From Streptococcus gallolyticus (GTDB lineage Bacteria > Bacillota > Bacilli > Lactobacillales > Streptococcaceae), in assembly GCA_019794795.1 (NCBI GenBank), contig JAIMFC010000002.1:27142-91141 (forward strand): a DNA stretch of 64,000 nt. Reading direction: 5' to 3'. The position numbers and the translations under genes were made by a program. Positions 7,986 through 17,327 of this stretch are shown here, in pieces (position 1 is the first letter of the stretch; the number at the start of each line of letters is the position of its first letter). Below the pieces are notes generated by a model. It saw only the letters and a program-made list of their open reading frames with translations, had not been told where the DNA came from and searched no databases.

Positions 7986-8450
7986 GTGGAAAATCGGCTA
8001 GCTTGGGATGAATACTTTGCTGCACAGGCCTTACTTATTGCCAATCGGGCAACCTGCAAACGGGCAAAAGTTGGTGCAGTTTTGGTCAAGGACAATAAGG
8101 TCATTGCAACGGGCTACAATGGATCGGTATCTGGAACTGAGCACTGTCTAGACAGAGAATGTCTCATGGTGGATGGTCACTGTGTTCGGACGATTCATGC
8201 GGAAATTAATGCTATCTTACAGGGAGCTGAACGTGGGATTCCGCGTGGTTTTACTGCTTATGTAACCCATTTTCCATGCCTGAATTGCTCTAAGCAATTA
8301 CTTCAAGTGGGTTGCAAGCGCGTGGTCTATATCAATGAATATCGCATTGACGACTATGCTACCTATCTCTATCGGGAAAAAGGATGTGAGCTAGTCCATT
8401 TACCATTGGCAGATGTCAAAAAAGCCATTCAAGATACGGATTTTATCTGA
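7986..8450 (+). CDS. comEB: dCMP deaminase, ComEB-type
   Basis: The protein has 154 residues from GTG 7986, chosen because GAGGTG (7975-7980) sits 5 nt upstream. It is a cytidine/deoxycytidylate deaminase fold with zinc ligands in HAEINAI (His plus catalytic Glu) and PCLNCSKQL (two Cys). An additional Cys/His-rich insert (EHCLDRECLMVDGHC) is typical of dCMP deaminases and binds a second zinc. It converts dCMP to dUMP for dTMP synthesis. Although homologous to ComEB, it is not next to comEA/comEC here. Confidence 0.9.
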   Translation: MENRLAWDEYFAAQALLIANRATCKRAKVGAVLVKDNKVIATGYNGSVSGTEHCLDRECLMVDGHCVRTIHAEINAILQGAERGIPRGFTAYVTHFPCLNCSKQLLQVGCKRVVYINEYRIDDYATYLYREKGCELVHLPLADVKKAIQDTDFI

Positions 8451-8491
8451 GATAAATGAATTTCTTTAGTGTATTCTGTTTTTGTTTCTAA

Positions 8492-8520
8492 TTGTATCCT
8501 AGGAGTTTTCATGGTACAAT
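8492..8520 (+). promoter_or_regulatory. Sigma-A promoter of metK
   Basis: TTGTAT, a 17-nt spacer and TACAAT. The transcript would start near 8527, just before the riboswitch's anti-Shine-Dalgarno strand. Confidence 0.75.
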
Positions 8521-8528
8521 GGTTTGGT

Positions 8529-8872
8529 TAATGAGTCCCGAAAAGGCGGCTTGACCGTCTAAAAATCTTATTGACTGCGTTGATTTGTCTTGATGTACTT
8601 CAGTACTATCTGCGACTTCATCGCCTTGTCACTAAAATTTTTAGATAGGTCATGTTAGTGAATAACAAAAGGCCGGTTCTTTGTAACTCGACACCAACAA
8701 GGGCAACTCGATGTTGCTCCTTGTTGGACGCCAAGTCCTATGGAATCTTGGCTAGTCGACTTACTAGAATTTTTGACAAATAATATCGATTTGTCAAAAA
8801 TTCGTCGTAACAATAGTGTGAATGCTTGTTGCGGTAAGTTGATGCAATTCTAATTTTAGGGGGGACATTTTT
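8529..8872 (+). promoter_or_regulatory. SMK-box (SAM-III) riboswitch with a large inserted domain, metK leader
   Basis: The 5' end carries GAGTCCCGAAAAGGCGG, very close to the known SMK core UUCCCGAAAGG. The 3' end carries GAATGCTTGTTGC... and the metK ribosome site GGGGGGAC (8859-8866). GTCCC can pair with GGGAC, the SMK mechanism in which SAM binding sequesters the Shine-Dalgarno sequence and blocks translation of SAM synthetase. Known streptococcal members have long inserts. Here about 290 nt containing three strong hairpins (8558-8645, 8694-8727, 8767-8803) separate the two halves. Confidence 0.7.
8558..8645 (+). repeat. Palindromic insert within the metK leader
   Basis: Arms TCTAAAAATCTTATTGAC and GTCACTAAAATTTTTAGA enclose a smaller GTACTTCAGTAC palindrome. 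The architecture (long imperfect inverted repeat, about 88 bp, no coding capacity) resembles a MITE-like or structural insert. Confidence 0.5.
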
Positions 8873-10063
8873 ATGTCAGAACGTAAACTTTTCACGTCTG
8901 AGTCAGTATCTGAGGGGCATCCAGATAAGATTGCAGACCAGATTTCAGATGCTATTTTGGATGCTATTTTAGCGGAAGATCCTGAGGCTCACGTTGCGGC
9001 GGAGACGGCTGTTTATACGGGGTCTGTGCATGTTTTTGGAGAAATTTCAACGACTGCTTATGTGGACATCAACCGTGTGGTTCGTGATACCATTGCGGAG
9101 ATTGGTTATGATAAGGCTGAGTATGGTTTTTCAGCTGAGTCTGTTGGGGTGCACCCATCGCTTGTTGAACAATCACCAGACATCGCTCAAGGGGTTAATG
9201 AAGCGCTTGAGGTTCGTGAAAATGCTGAGCACGATGCTTTGGATTTGATTGGTGCTGGTGACCAAGGTCTCATGTTTGGTTTTGCAGTTGATGAGACACC
9301 AGAACTCATGCCATTACCAATTTCCTTGTCACATAAATTGGTGAAAAAACTCACTGACTTGCGTAAATCAGGTGAGATTGCTTATCTCCGTCCAGATGCC
9401 AAATCACAAGTCACTGTTGAATACGATGAAAACAATCAACCAGTTCGTGTGGATACTGTCGTTATTTCTACTCAACATGACCCAGAAGCGACGAATGAAC
9501 AAATTCATGAAGATGTTATCAATAAAGTCATTAAAACTGTGATTCCTGCAGAGTACCTTGATGACAAGACAAAATTCTTTATCAACCCAACTGGTCGTTT
9601 TGTTATCGGTGGTCCTCAAGGGGATTCTGGTTTGACAGGTCGTAAGATTATCGTGGATACTTACGGAGGGTACGCTCGTCACGGTGGTGGCGCCTTTTCT
9701 GGTAAAGATGCGACGAAGGTTGACCGCTCTGCTTCATATGCCGCGCGCTACATTGCAAAGAATATCGTTGCAGCAAGCCTTGCTAAGAAAGCAGAAGTAC
9801 AGTTGGCTTATGCGATTGGGGTTGCCCACCCAGTCTCAGTCCGAGTGGATACATTCGGTACAGGAACCGTTGCAGAATCAGCCTTGGAAGCGGCTGTTCG
9901 TCAAGTCTTTGATCTTCGTCCTGCTGGTATTATTCAAATGCTCGATTTGAAACGTCCAATTTATCGTCAAACAGCGGCATACGGACACATGGGACGTACG
10001 GATATTGACTTACCATGGGAAAAATTGGACAAGGTTGATGCTTTAAAAGAATTATTGAAATAA
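8873..10063 (+). CDS. metK: S-adenosylmethionine synthetase
   Basis: The protein has 396 residues, the usual length. It makes SAM from ATP and methionine. Diagnostic segments are [13 protein letters not shown] (ATP/methionine binding, N-terminus), [10 protein letters not shown] (signature 1), KTQVTVEY-type KSQVTVEYD, and the P-loop-like [16 protein letters not shown] (signature 2). It starts at ATG 8873 after the GGGGGGAC ribosome site that the leader RNA controls. It is monocistronic, with a strong terminator behind it. Confidence 0.98.
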   Translation: MSERKLFTSESVSEGHPDKIADQISDAILDAILAEDPEAHVAAETAVYTGSVHVFGEISTTAYVDINRVVRDTIAEIGYDKAEYGFSAESVGVHPSLVEQSPDIAQGVNEALEVRENAEHDALDLIGAGDQGLMFGFAVDETPELMPLPISLSHKLVKKLTDLRKSGEIAYLRPDAKSQVTVEYDENNQPVRVDTVVISTQHDPEATNEQIHEDVINKVIKTVIPAEYLDDKTKFFINPTGRFVIGGPQGDSGLTGRKIIVDTYGGYARHGGGAFSGKDATKVDRSASYAARYIAKNIVAASLAKKAEVQLAYAIGVAHPVSVRVDTFGTGTVAESALEAAVRQVFDLRPAGIIQMLDLKRPIYRQTAAYGHMGRTDIDLPWEKLDKVDALKELLK

Positions 10064-10069
10064 CAAAAT

Positions 10070-10119
10070 AAGAGTGACAGAGGCTAGGATTTGTTTCCTA
10101 GTTGATGTCGCTCTTTTTT
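10070..10119 (+). terminator. Rho-independent terminator of metK
   Basis: AAGAGTGACA...CTAGGA pairs with TCCTAG...TGTCGCTCTT and is followed by seven T residues. Confidence 0.9.
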
Positions 10120-10159
10120 TATCTTTTTGATTTTAACCATACCTAATTAAAAAAATAGG

Positions 10160-10188
10160 TTGACTTAATGGATGTGGTTTGGTATACT
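10160..10188 (+). promoter_or_regulatory. Promoter of the LRR surface-protein gene
   Basis: TTGACT, a 17-nt spacer and TATACT, near consensus. It leaves a leader of about 150 nt before ATG 10346. The leader contains the inverted pair AGTCAAACAATGAG...CTTGACT (about 10275-10302), of unknown role. Confidence 0.75.
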
Positions 10189-10345
10189 GAATCATAGGAT
10201 TTCAGTTATATGATTGGAAATATCCAGCAACACTATAAAAAGCTAGCACAATAAAAGAAATAGTGTTGATACAGTCAAACAATGAGCTCAAAGGCTTGAC
10301 TGTTTATATATGAATTTAACATCACTTAGTAAAATGAGGAGACAT

Positions 10346-12058
10346 ATGAAAAAAAGAAATAGTAGCTATTTAGTGACAGCAGCATTATTAGTAGTAGCTC
10401 AAGCTTCTCTAACTTCAGCACCAGTGTTTGGGGAAGAAGTAGAGTCGCCGGATATCCATGTCGCAACAGTGGATTCCATATCAGGAAGCAGTGCTCTAGT
10501 CAACTCTAAACCAGTAGTTGGAACAGTTATTGAAGATAATGGTATCAAGTATAAGGTCTTGTCAGTAGATGGAGATAAGCCAAAGGTTCAAATTGGAAAT
10601 GGTCTCTATCCGATCCAATTCACAGCAGAGCAGGATGATAAACCCTATCGCATTCCTTCAGAAGTAGTCATCTCAGGTGTCACTTATGAAGTGACAAGAG
10701 TTGCGGAGGAGGCTTTGGCCTATTATGCAGATGAATCTGGGCTTTTGACCTACTACCCAAGTTCCATTGAAATTCCAAGTAGTGTGACGATTATTGAAAA
10801 AAATGGTTTTAAGGGGAGTAAAGCAAAGACAGTCTCATTTGAAGCGGGAAGTCAATTAACCAAGATTGAAGATGGAGCTTTTTCTTTCACAGAGTTAGAG
10901 GAAGTTCTGTTACCTGCTTCACTTGAATACATTGGAAATAGAGGATTTGATTTTAACGAAAAATTACGAAAAGTAAGTTTTGAACAGGGTTCTAAGTTGG
11001 AAATGATTGCCCATGAAGCTTTTTCGAATCTACCAAAATTGGAAGAAATAATACTCCCTAAATCGGTGAAAACAATTGGGAATGCCCTTTTTAGACACTC
11101 ATCTGGTTTGAAGTCGGTCTACGTTGAAGAGGGGAATGAGGCAATTGTCTCACAAGATGGTATTCTATATTCTAGGGACATGAGTAAGCTAATCTATTAT
11201 CCAGCTCGAAAAAGTGGCGACACCTATCGTACTCCAGATAGTGTTAAACAAATCGAAGCTTTTGCTTTCAATTTTAATCAGTTTCTGAAAAACGTTGAAA
11301 TAGGTGAAGGCGTAGAAGTTCTTCCTACATTTGTCTTTGCTGATGCTCTGGCGCTGGAAAAGGTTACCTTACCACTGAGTTTGAAAAAAATTGAGCGACT
11401 AGCTTTTTATGGAAATTTGGAATTGAAAGAATTAACGATTCCAAACCAAGTGACAGAGTTTGGAGAAAATCCTTTTAATGGGTTGCCAAAATTAGAAACA
11501 TTAGTCCTCGGAGAAGGCGTTCGTGAGATTCCAAGAAAATTTTTAGCGGGACGTCTAGATAGTTTGAAAGAAATCCGTCTCTTGAATAAAGATGACAAAT
11601 TCTCTGTTCAGGAGACAAGTTTTGATGTTCCTGAAACGGTAAAATTTATTGTACAAACACAGTCGATTAAGGAGAAACTTGCGCCAAATCTATCAAAAGG
11701 AAATCCCATTTCTATAGAAGAAATGAATCCAGAGGATATCAATTCGGTAGAAACCAAGTCAGAAGAGGCTGGTAAGGAGGAAAAAACGGCAGGTACCACT
11801 CCTGCGATTAGCCACACTAGTGAAAGGGAAAGGAAAGACTTCGCAAGTGAAATAAAAAAAATGGATATGAAAGACAAAGAACCAGTGTCTAGTGACAAGC
11901 AAGATGCTGGAATGAAAAAACATCATGTATTGTCAAGTAAGGTGCAAGCTATACTTCCTAGCACGGGAAGTAAGGTGCAACAATTGTACGCCTTAATCGG
12001 TGTAATCACTTTAATCGTCGGAGCTGTTTTCCTACTTGTGAAGAAGCAGAAACGCTAG
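10346..12058 (+). CDS. BspA-like leucine-rich-repeat LPXTG surface protein
   Basis: The protein has 570 residues. It starts at ATG 10346 (GAGGAG upstream), giving a signal peptide MKKRNSSYLVTAALLVVAQ ending near FGEE. Residues about 110-430 are BspA-type LRR_5 repeats with the pattern VTIIEKNGFKGSK, LTKIEDGAFSF, LEMIAHEAFSN and LKKIERLAFYG. A hydrophilic, low-complexity stalk rich in Glu/Lys/Ser follows. The C-terminus is LPSTGS, a hydrophobic span and KKQKR. It would be secreted and sortase-anchored. BspA-like proteins commonly bind host proteins or mediate coaggregation; the ligand here is unknown. It has its own promoter and is a single-gene unit. Confidence 0.92.
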   Translation: MKKRNSSYLVTAALLVVAQASLTSAPVFGEEVESPDIHVATVDSISGSSALVNSKPVVGTVIEDNGIKYKVLSVDGDKPKVQIGNGLYPIQFTAEQDDKPYRIPSEVVISGVTYEVTRVAEEALAYYADESGLLTYYPSSIEIPSSVTIIEKNGFKGSKAKTVSFEAGSQLTKIEDGAFSFTELEEVLLPASLEYIGNRGFDFNEKLRKVSFEQGSKLEMIAHEAFSNLPKLEEIILPKSVKTIGNALFRHSSGLKSVYVEEGNEAIVSQDGILYSRDMSKLIYYPARKSGDTYRTPDSVKQIEAFAFNFNQFLKNVEIGEGVEVLPTFVFADALALEKVTLPLSLKKIERLAFYGNLELKELTIPNQVTEFGENPFNGLPKLETLVLGEGVREIPRKFLAGRLDSLKEIRLLNKDDKFSVQETSFDVPETVKFIVQTQSIKEKLAPNLSKGNPISIEEMNPEDINSVETKSEEAGKEEKTAGTTPAISHTSERERKDFASEIKKMDMKDKEPVSSDKQDAGMKKHHVLSSKVQAILPSTGSKVQQLYALIGVITLIVGAVFLLVKKQKR

Positions 12059-12214
12059 ATTAAATCGTACGGTTTGACTCTCTTTGTTTTTTATTTTTAT
12101 CAGTAAAATGGTGGATAGGCTTCAGCAAGTCAGAGGGCTTGCGACAGTCTGTTCACTGTTTTATTTTACTATAGGAAGGCTAAAATTGAAACACTAGCCA
12201 TATTTTACCCTATA

Positions 12215-12223
12215 TGGTATAAT
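12215..12223 (+). promoter_or_regulatory. Extended -10 promoter of murA
   Basis: TGGTATAAT lies 44 nt before ATG 12268. A TTGAAA at 12186 is too far upstream to serve as its -35. Confidence 0.6.
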
Positions 12224-12267
12224 AAATGGATGTCTTTATGACGAAATTGAGAAAGAGATATGTTAGT

Positions 12268-13527
12268 ATGAGAAAAATTGTCATAAACGGTGGTCGTCCA
12301 TTGGAAGGACGGGTAACAGTTAGTGGTGCAAAAAATTCAGTGGTAGCCTTGATTCCAGCTATCATCTTAGCAGACGGCATTGTCACTTTGGATGGCGTAC
12401 CTGCTATTTCTGATGTAGATAGTTTGATTGATATTATGGAGACCATGGGGGGTACTGTTAAACGTGATGGCGAAACTTTGGAAATTGATCCACGTGGTGT
12501 TCAAGATATGCCGATGCCTTTTGGGAAAATCAATAGCTTGCGCGCTTCTTATTATTTCTACGGTTCCTTGCTAGGTCGTTTCGGTCAAGCTATTGTAGGC
12601 TTACCTGGTGGTTGTGACTTAGGCCCACGTCCAATTGACCTGCATTTGAAAGCCTTTGAAGCTATGGGAGCAACTGTTTCCTATGAAGGAAGCAATATGC
12701 ACTTGACGGCTACAGAGGGGCGTGTTCACGGTGCTCATATCTATATGGACACAGTTAGTGTTGGTGCTACGATTAATACCGTGCTAGCTGCGGTTAAGGC
12801 CAAGGGACGTACAGTCATTGAAAATGCAGCACGTGAACCAGAAATCATTGATGTGGCGACGCTTCTTAATAATATGGGAGCTCATATCCGCGGTGCCGGG
12901 ACAGATATTATCACCATTGAAGGTGTTGAAAATCTTCACGGGACTCGTCATCAAGTGATTCCAGACCGCATTGAAGCTGGAACTTACATTGCTCTTGCTG
13001 CAGCTGTTGGGCAAGGCATTCATGTAGACAATGTCCTCTATGAACATTTGGAAAGTTACATTGCAAAATTGGAAGAGATGGGCGTGCGTATGACTGTTTC
13101 GGAAGATTCCATTTTTGTTGAAAAACAGGAGCGCTTAAAAGCAGTTTCTGTTAAAACAGCTCCATATCCAGGGCTCGCAACAGATTTGCAGCAACCATTG
13201 ACACCGCTTCTTCTCAAAGCAGAGGGCAGTGGTCGTGTGATTGATACCATTTATGAAAAACGCGTTGGTCATGTAGCTGAATTGGTTAAAATGGGTGCGG
13301 ATATTAAAACAACTAGCAATTATATTTCTTACCAAGGTCCAAATCAATTAACAGGTGCCCAAGTGAAGGCGACGGATTTGCGTGCGGGTGCAGCCATGGT
13401 CATTGCAGGATTGATGGCGCAAGGACAAACAGAAATTACCAATATTGAGTTTATCCTGCGTGGGTATTCTAATATTATTGAAAAATTGACGGACTTGGGT
13501 GCGGATATCCAGTTGGTAGAAGACTAG
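12268..13527 (+). CDS. murA: UDP-N-acetylglucosamine 1-carboxyvinyltransferase
   Basis: The protein has 419 residues from ATG 12268 ([14 protein letters not shown]). Upstream in-frame ATGs at 12226 and 12238 fall at or before the expected transcript start. It catalyses the first committed step of peptidoglycan synthesis, enolpyruvyl transfer from PEP to UDP-GlcNAc. The substrate Lys/Asn pair is in [12 protein letters not shown], and the loop with the catalytic, fosfomycin-targeted Cys is [16 protein letters not shown]. Streptococci carry two paralogues; this one resembles the pneumococcal MRKIVINGG-type copy, called murZ or murA2 by some authors. Confidence 0.95.
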   Translation: MRKIVINGGRPLEGRVTVSGAKNSVVALIPAIILADGIVTLDGVPAISDVDSLIDIMETMGGTVKRDGETLEIDPRGVQDMPMPFGKINSLRASYYFYGSLLGRFGQAIVGLPGGCDLGPRPIDLHLKAFEAMGATVSYEGSNMHLTATEGRVHGAHIYMDTVSVGATINTVLAAVKAKGRTVIENAAREPEIIDVATLLNNMGAHIRGAGTDIITIEGVENLHGTRHQVIPDRIEAGTYIALAAAVGQGIHVDNVLYEHLESYIAKLEEMGVRMTVSEDSIFVEKQERLKAVSVKTAPYPGLATDLQQPLTPLLLKAEGSGRVIDTIYEKRVGHVAELVKMGADIKTTSNYISYQGPNQLTGAQVKATDLRAGAAMVIAGLMAQGQTEITNIEFILRGYSNIIEKLTDLGADIQLVED

Positions 13528-13535
13528 GAGTTACT

Positions 13536-14102
13536 ATGCGTATTTGGCGGAAATTAGCAGAGTTTGCACACTTTGAAACGCCGAGGCTGGTCTTGAGACC
13601 CTTTCATTTTTCGGATGAAAAGAGCTTTTTTCAGATCGTCTCTGATCCAGAAAATTTAGACTTTATTTTCCCAGCTCTCAGCGACAAGGAAGTCAGTGAT
13701 GACCTCTTGGTTGAGACCTTCATGCGCCAGCCTTTGGGGATCTGGGCTATTGAGGACAAGAGAAGGAAGCAATTACTGGGTGCTATTCGCTTTGAAAAGC
13801 TGGATGTAGAAGGACGTCAGGCAGAGATAGGCTACTTTTTGCGAAAGGAATATCGTAAGCAGGGATTCATGACAGAAGCCTTACGAAATATTGTTTTTCT
13901 AGCTTTTTATGAACTAGGGTTGCGCGAAATCTTGCTCAAAACTCATGCAGAAAACAAGGCCAGTCAAGCTGTCGCACAGAAAGTTGGTTTTACAGCCAAA
14001 CGGCAGTATCGAGGAAGTGACCGGTACAGCCGAAAAACGCGCCATTATATTGATTTTGTTCTGACCGCGTCAGAATTTAGATTAGCAGAGGAAGAAGAAT
14101 GA
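13536..14102 (+). CDS. GNAT-family N-acetyltransferase (RimJ/RimL type)
   Basis: The protein has 188 residues. The N-terminal ETPRLVLRPFHFSDEKSFF is characteristic of the RimJ/RimL-like Acetyltransf_3 group. The acetyl-CoA-binding core is EIGYFLRKEYRKQGFMTEALRNIV, followed by KTHAENKASQAVAQKVGF. Substrates of this group include ribosomal-protein N-termini, amino acids and antibiotics; nothing here decides between them. Its end overlaps the map start by 4 nt (ATGA), so the two are translationally coupled and probably cotranscribed with murA. Confidence 0.88.
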   Translation: MRIWRKLAEFAHFETPRLVLRPFHFSDEKSFFQIVSDPENLDFIFPALSDKEVSDDLLVETFMRQPLGIWAIEDKRRKQLLGAIRFEKLDVEGRQAEIGYFLRKEYRKQGFMTEALRNIVFLAFYELGLREILLKTHAENKASQAVAQKVGFTAKRQYRGSDRYSRKTRHYIDFVLTASEFRLAEEEE

Positions 14103-14959
14103 TTACATTAAAATCACAACGTGAAATTGAAGCTATGGACCGTGCAGGTGATTTTCTTGCCAGTATCCATATTGGACTTCGCGATTTGATTCAACCAGGT
14201 GTTGACATGTGGGCAGTCGAAGAATATGTTCGCCGTCGTTGTAAAGAGGCCAATGTCTTGCCGCTTCAAATCGGTGTTGACGGAACACTTATGGACTACC
14301 CTTACGCAACTTGTTGTGGATTGAACGATGAAGTAGCGCACGCTTTTCCGCGTCACTATATCTTGAAAGATGGTGATTTGCTCAAGGTAGACATGGTTTT
14401 GAGTGAGCCTTTGGATAAAGCTGTTCTTGATGTATCTAAGTTGGACTTTAACAACGTAGCACAAGTTAAAAAATACACCCAAGAATACAAGGGTGGCTTG
14501 GCAGATTCATGTTGGGCTTATGCGGTTGGCAATGTCTCTGATGAAGTAAAACAACTCATGGAAGTAACCAAAGAGTGTATGTACCGTGGCATTGCTCAGG
14601 CAAAAGTGGGCAATCGTATCGGTGATATCGGTGCAGCCATCCAAGAATACGCAGAAAGTCATGGTTATGGTGTCGTAGAAGACTTGGTGGGACACGGTGT
14701 TGGACCAACCATGCATGAAGAACCAATGGTACCTCACTATGGTCGTGCAGGTCGTGGCTTGCGCCTTAAAGAAGGAATGGTTCTTACAATTGAGCCGATG
14801 ATTAATACAGGCACTTGGGAAATTGATACAGATATGAAAACAGGTTGGGCTCATAAAACCATCGATGGTGGCCTATCTTGCCAATACGAGCACCAATTTG
14901 TCATTACAAAAGATGGTCCGGTTATCTTGACCAGTCAAGGTGAAGAAGGAACTTATTAA
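14099..14959 (+). CDS. map: Methionine aminopeptidase, type I
   Basis: The protein has 286 residues, longer than E. coli MAP (264), because streptococcal enzymes carry an insert between the first two metal ligands (here about residues 100-127, EPLDKAVLDVSKLDFNN...). The five metal ligands are visible: D in KVDMV, D in LADSCWAY, H in GHGVGPTMHEE, E in TIEPM and E in QYEHQF. It removes initiator Met from nascent proteins. It overlaps the preceding acetyltransferase gene, an interesting pairing because both may act on protein N-termini. Confidence 0.95.
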   Translation: MITLKSQREIEAMDRAGDFLASIHIGLRDLIQPGVDMWAVEEYVRRRCKEANVLPLQIGVDGTLMDYPYATCCGLNDEVAHAFPRHYILKDGDLLKVDMVLSEPLDKAVLDVSKLDFNNVAQVKKYTQEYKGGLADSCWAYAVGNVSDEVKQLMEVTKECMYRGIAQAKVGNRIGDIGAAIQEYAESHGYGVVEDLVGHGVGPTMHEEPMVPHYGRAGRGLRLKEGMVLTIEPMINTGTWEIDTDMKTGWAHKTIDGGLSCQYEHQFVITKDGPVILTSQGEEGTY

Positions 14960-14983
14960 AATTGAATAGAAAAGGAGGAGAAT

Positions 14984-15922
14984 ATGAAAAGTCGCTTGAA
15001 AGAAAATAAATTCAAACGCTTCTTTACTTCTCTTTTTTCTTTTTATATGGGTTCGGAGATTGATATTACCAGTGTGGCAGTAGCCTATTATCTTATCATC
15101 TCTGTTTTCCCGATTTTGATGACCTTGGCCAATCTTCTGCCCTATCTTAATTTTGATGTGGACCAAATTTTGGTTTTCATGCAGGAACTATTTCCAGAAA
15201 AATTGTACCCAACGGCAGCCAATATGGTGGTGTCGGTTCTGACAAAACCGTCTTCGTCATGGCTTGGGATTTCCATTGCGACAACCTTGTGGACGATTTC
15301 AAAAAGTATGGATGCTCTGCAGAAAGCCTTTAACAAGGCTTACGGGGTCGGGAAACACCGTGACTTTATCGTCAGTCGTATTGTAGGTGTGTTCTTAGGA
15401 ATTGGTCTTCAGTTGATTTTGACGATGAGTGTTATCATGGTGGCTTTTGGTAATACTGTGTTACAGAAATTGCATCAGACCTTTGATTTTACAGATGATT
15501 TTTTCCTGAAGCTGATTAATCGGACAGAACCAGTTGTCTATATTTCCTTGTTTCTAGCCTTAGCCATGATGTATTTCTTCCTGCCTAATGTCCGTGTGAA
15601 GAAGATTCGCTATATTTTACCAGGTGTTATCTTTGTGATGGTCGTCATGGGGTCTGTTGGGCAACTGTTTGGTCTCTATCTGGATTCTTATGCAGCTAGA
15701 TTATTGGATTTTCGCTTTGTGACCTCCGTTGTGATTCTGGTCTTGATGCTCTGGTTTGTCTTTATGGCCAATATTTTGATTATTGGAGCGGTGCTCAATG
15801 CGACGGTTCAAAGTATGCATGTGGAAGAATTTTATACTCGTCATGGTGATGTGGTATCGATTTTAAACCGGATTAAGACTCGCTTGAATCCGACTGAAAT
15901 AGCTGATGAAAATGAGGAGTAA
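14984..15922 (+). CDS. YihY/BrkB-family integral membrane protein
   Basis: The protein has 312 residues with six predicted transmembrane segments. The family signature near the N-terminus is ITSVAVAYYLIISVFPILMTLANLLPYL. It is preceded by AAGGAGGAG at ATG 14984. The family (once mis-called ribonuclease BN) has no firmly established molecular function; some members are linked to envelope integrity. It follows map by 24 nt and probably belongs to the same transcript. Confidence 0.88.
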   Translation: MKSRLKENKFKRFFTSLFSFYMGSEIDITSVAVAYYLIISVFPILMTLANLLPYLNFDVDQILVFMQELFPEKLYPTAANMVVSVLTKPSSSWLGISIATTLWTISKSMDALQKAFNKAYGVGKHRDFIVSRIVGVFLGIGLQLILTMSVIMVAFGNTVLQKLHQTFDFTDDFFLKLINRTEPVVYISLFLALAMMYFFLPNVRVKKIRYILPGVIFVMVVMGSVGQLFGLYLDSYAARLLDFRFVTSVVILVLMLWFVFMANILIIGAVLNATVQSMHVEEFYTRHGDVVSILNRIKTRLNPTEIADENEE

Positions 15923-15979
15923 TCCTCTTTTTTGTTGCACTTGCAAGGAAAAGTGTTATAATAAGAAAAAGGAGGAGCG

Positions 15980-16426
15980 ATGATTATTGGAGAAATTGGC
16001 ATTATTGCCCGCAGTCTGGATTCGATTGCCAATATTGAATTTCGGGAAATGGATTTGGCAAAAGGACAGTACTTGTATTTAGTGAGAATTTGTCAGTATC
16101 CAGGGATTATTCAGGAAGAATTGTCTGAGATGCTGAAGGTTGACCGTTCAACAGTAGCTCGTTCGGTACAGAAATTGGAAAAAAATGGTCTAGTCCTTCG
16201 AAAAACTGCTGATGGTAATCGAAAAAATAAGCATCTCTATGCGACAGAGAAGGGCTTGGAGCTTTATGAAGTCTTGCAGAGGGAGCATCACTATTCTGAG
16301 GAACGCAGCTTGACAGGTTTGACCCAAGAAGAAGCTAGTGAACTGGAGCGTCTCTTGACCAAGGTCCGAGAGAATATCGTTCAAGATTGGAACGATGTCA
16401 AACAAGGTAAAAAAAGAAATTATTAA
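15980..16426 (+). CDS. MarR-family transcriptional regulator
   Basis: The protein has 148 residues with a winged-helix core: DLAKGQYLYLVRICQYPGIIQEELSEMLKVDRSTVARSVQKLEKNGLVLRK, then the wing and ATEKGLELYE. AAAGGAGGAGCG gives a strong ribosome site. The ligand is unknown. The gene is 12 nt upstream of the B3/B4-domain gene, with which it presumably forms an operon and which may be its target. Confidence 0.92.
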   Translation: MIIGEIGIIARSLDSIANIEFREMDLAKGQYLYLVRICQYPGIIQEELSEMLKVDRSTVARSVQKLEKNGLVLRKTADGNRKNKHLYATEKGLELYEVLQREHHYSEERSLTGLTQEEASELERLLTKVRENIVQDWNDVKQGKKRNY

Positions 16427-16438
16427 AGGAGTCTAAGC

Positions 16439-17146
16439 ATGAAAGTTGTTGTTGATCAAAGTTTTTGGGATGTGTTTCCACAGGCACAAATTACGATTTT
16501 GTCTGTCAAGGGCTTGGATAATCGAGTCGACGAAAGTAAGGATCCTTATTTTCAAGATCTCTTGAATCAAGCAGCCAAAAAAGCGCAGGTTTTTATTGAA
16601 GAAGACAGTTTTACAGACAATGATGTCATTAAGGAATGGCGTGAGGTTTTTACCAAATTCAAGACCAAAAAAGGAGTACGTTCATCTATTGAAGCGCTCT
16701 TGAAACGGGTTAGTCAAGGTCGTGAATTCCGTCCCATCAATCCTCTTGTAGACCTGTATAATAGCATTTCTCTCTCTTATGGCTTGCCTTGTGGTGGGGA
16801 AGATGTGACTAAGATTCAAGGAGATATGCATCTTGGAAAAGCAAAAGGTGGAGAGCCGTTCTTCCCACTTGGAGCTGAAGAAGACGCGCCAGCTCTTCCA
16901 GAAGAAATCATCTATTACGATGAAGAAGGAGCTATTTGCCGTAATCTCAACTGGCGTGAAGCTCAAAGAACCATGCTGACAGAAGATACCAAGGATGCTG
17001 TTTTAGTTATTGAAGCCATCAACGAAAGTCAGATTGCTCGTGCCAATGAGGCGGTTGTAGCACTGCAAAATCTGATTGCCGATTATTTTGGCGTGACGGG
17101 TCAAGTAGCAGCTTTGACAGCAGAAAATGTGGAAGTGGAAATATAA
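16439..17146 (+). CDS. B3/B4 domain protein (phenylalanyl-tRNA synthetase beta-like domain)
   Basis: The protein has 235 residues and starts after AAAGGAG. The whole protein matches the stand-alone B3_4 domain found in PheT editing modules: PLVDLYNSISLSYGLPCGGEDVTKIQGDMHLGKAKGGEPFFPLG and the late NWREAQRTML motif. Stand-alone copies have been proposed to bind or edit aminoacyl-tRNA or amino-acid adducts, but the role is unproven. It lies in tandem with the MarR regulator. Confidence 0.82.
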   Translation: MKVVVDQSFWDVFPQAQITILSVKGLDNRVDESKDPYFQDLLNQAAKKAQVFIEEDSFTDNDVIKEWREVFTKFKTKKGVRSSIEALLKRVSQGREFRPINPLVDLYNSISLSYGLPCGGEDVTKIQGDMHLGKAKGGEPFFPLGAEEDAPALPEEIIYYDEEGAICRNLNWREAQRTMLTEDTKDAVLVIEAINESQIARANEAVVALQNLIADYFGVTGQVAALTAENVEVEI

Positions 17147-17149
17147 AAA

Positions 17150-17327
17150 ATGAGAATGGGACAAAAATCGTGATTTCGTAGAAATCGATTTTGTCTTCCC
17201 ACCTCCGCACAGTTGACTAGATTGGTCGAAATTGCTTGCGTAGCAAGGAGTGAGAACATTCAGTTAACCACTGCGTCAAACTGTTAAAGTTATAAAAGTT
17301 TGAGAGCCTGAGACTTTTGTCCCAGGC
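17150..17327. repeat. Intergenic imperfect palindromic element ending in a terminator
   Basis: GAATGGGACAAAAATCG near the start and ACTTTTGTCCCAGGC near the end form long-range inverted arms. Between them lie CGTGATTTCGTAGAAATCG and TTGCTTGCGTAGCAAGGA hairpins. About 175 bp is non-coding. Similar GGGACAAAA-bounded intergenic repeats recur in streptococcal genomes as far as I recall, so this is probably a small dispersed element. Confidence 0.5.
17306..17327. terminator. Terminator between the B3/B4 and GtrA genes
   Basis: GCCTGAGAC tttt GTCCCAGGC is followed by a T-rich stretch. It is convergent with the leftward gtrA gene and serves both directions. Confidence 0.7.

Noticed and set aside
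12226-12267. Upstream ATG codons as the murA start
   Set aside because: The first lies 3 nt after the -10 box, before transcription could begin, and neither has a ribosome site. Family homology starts at 12268.
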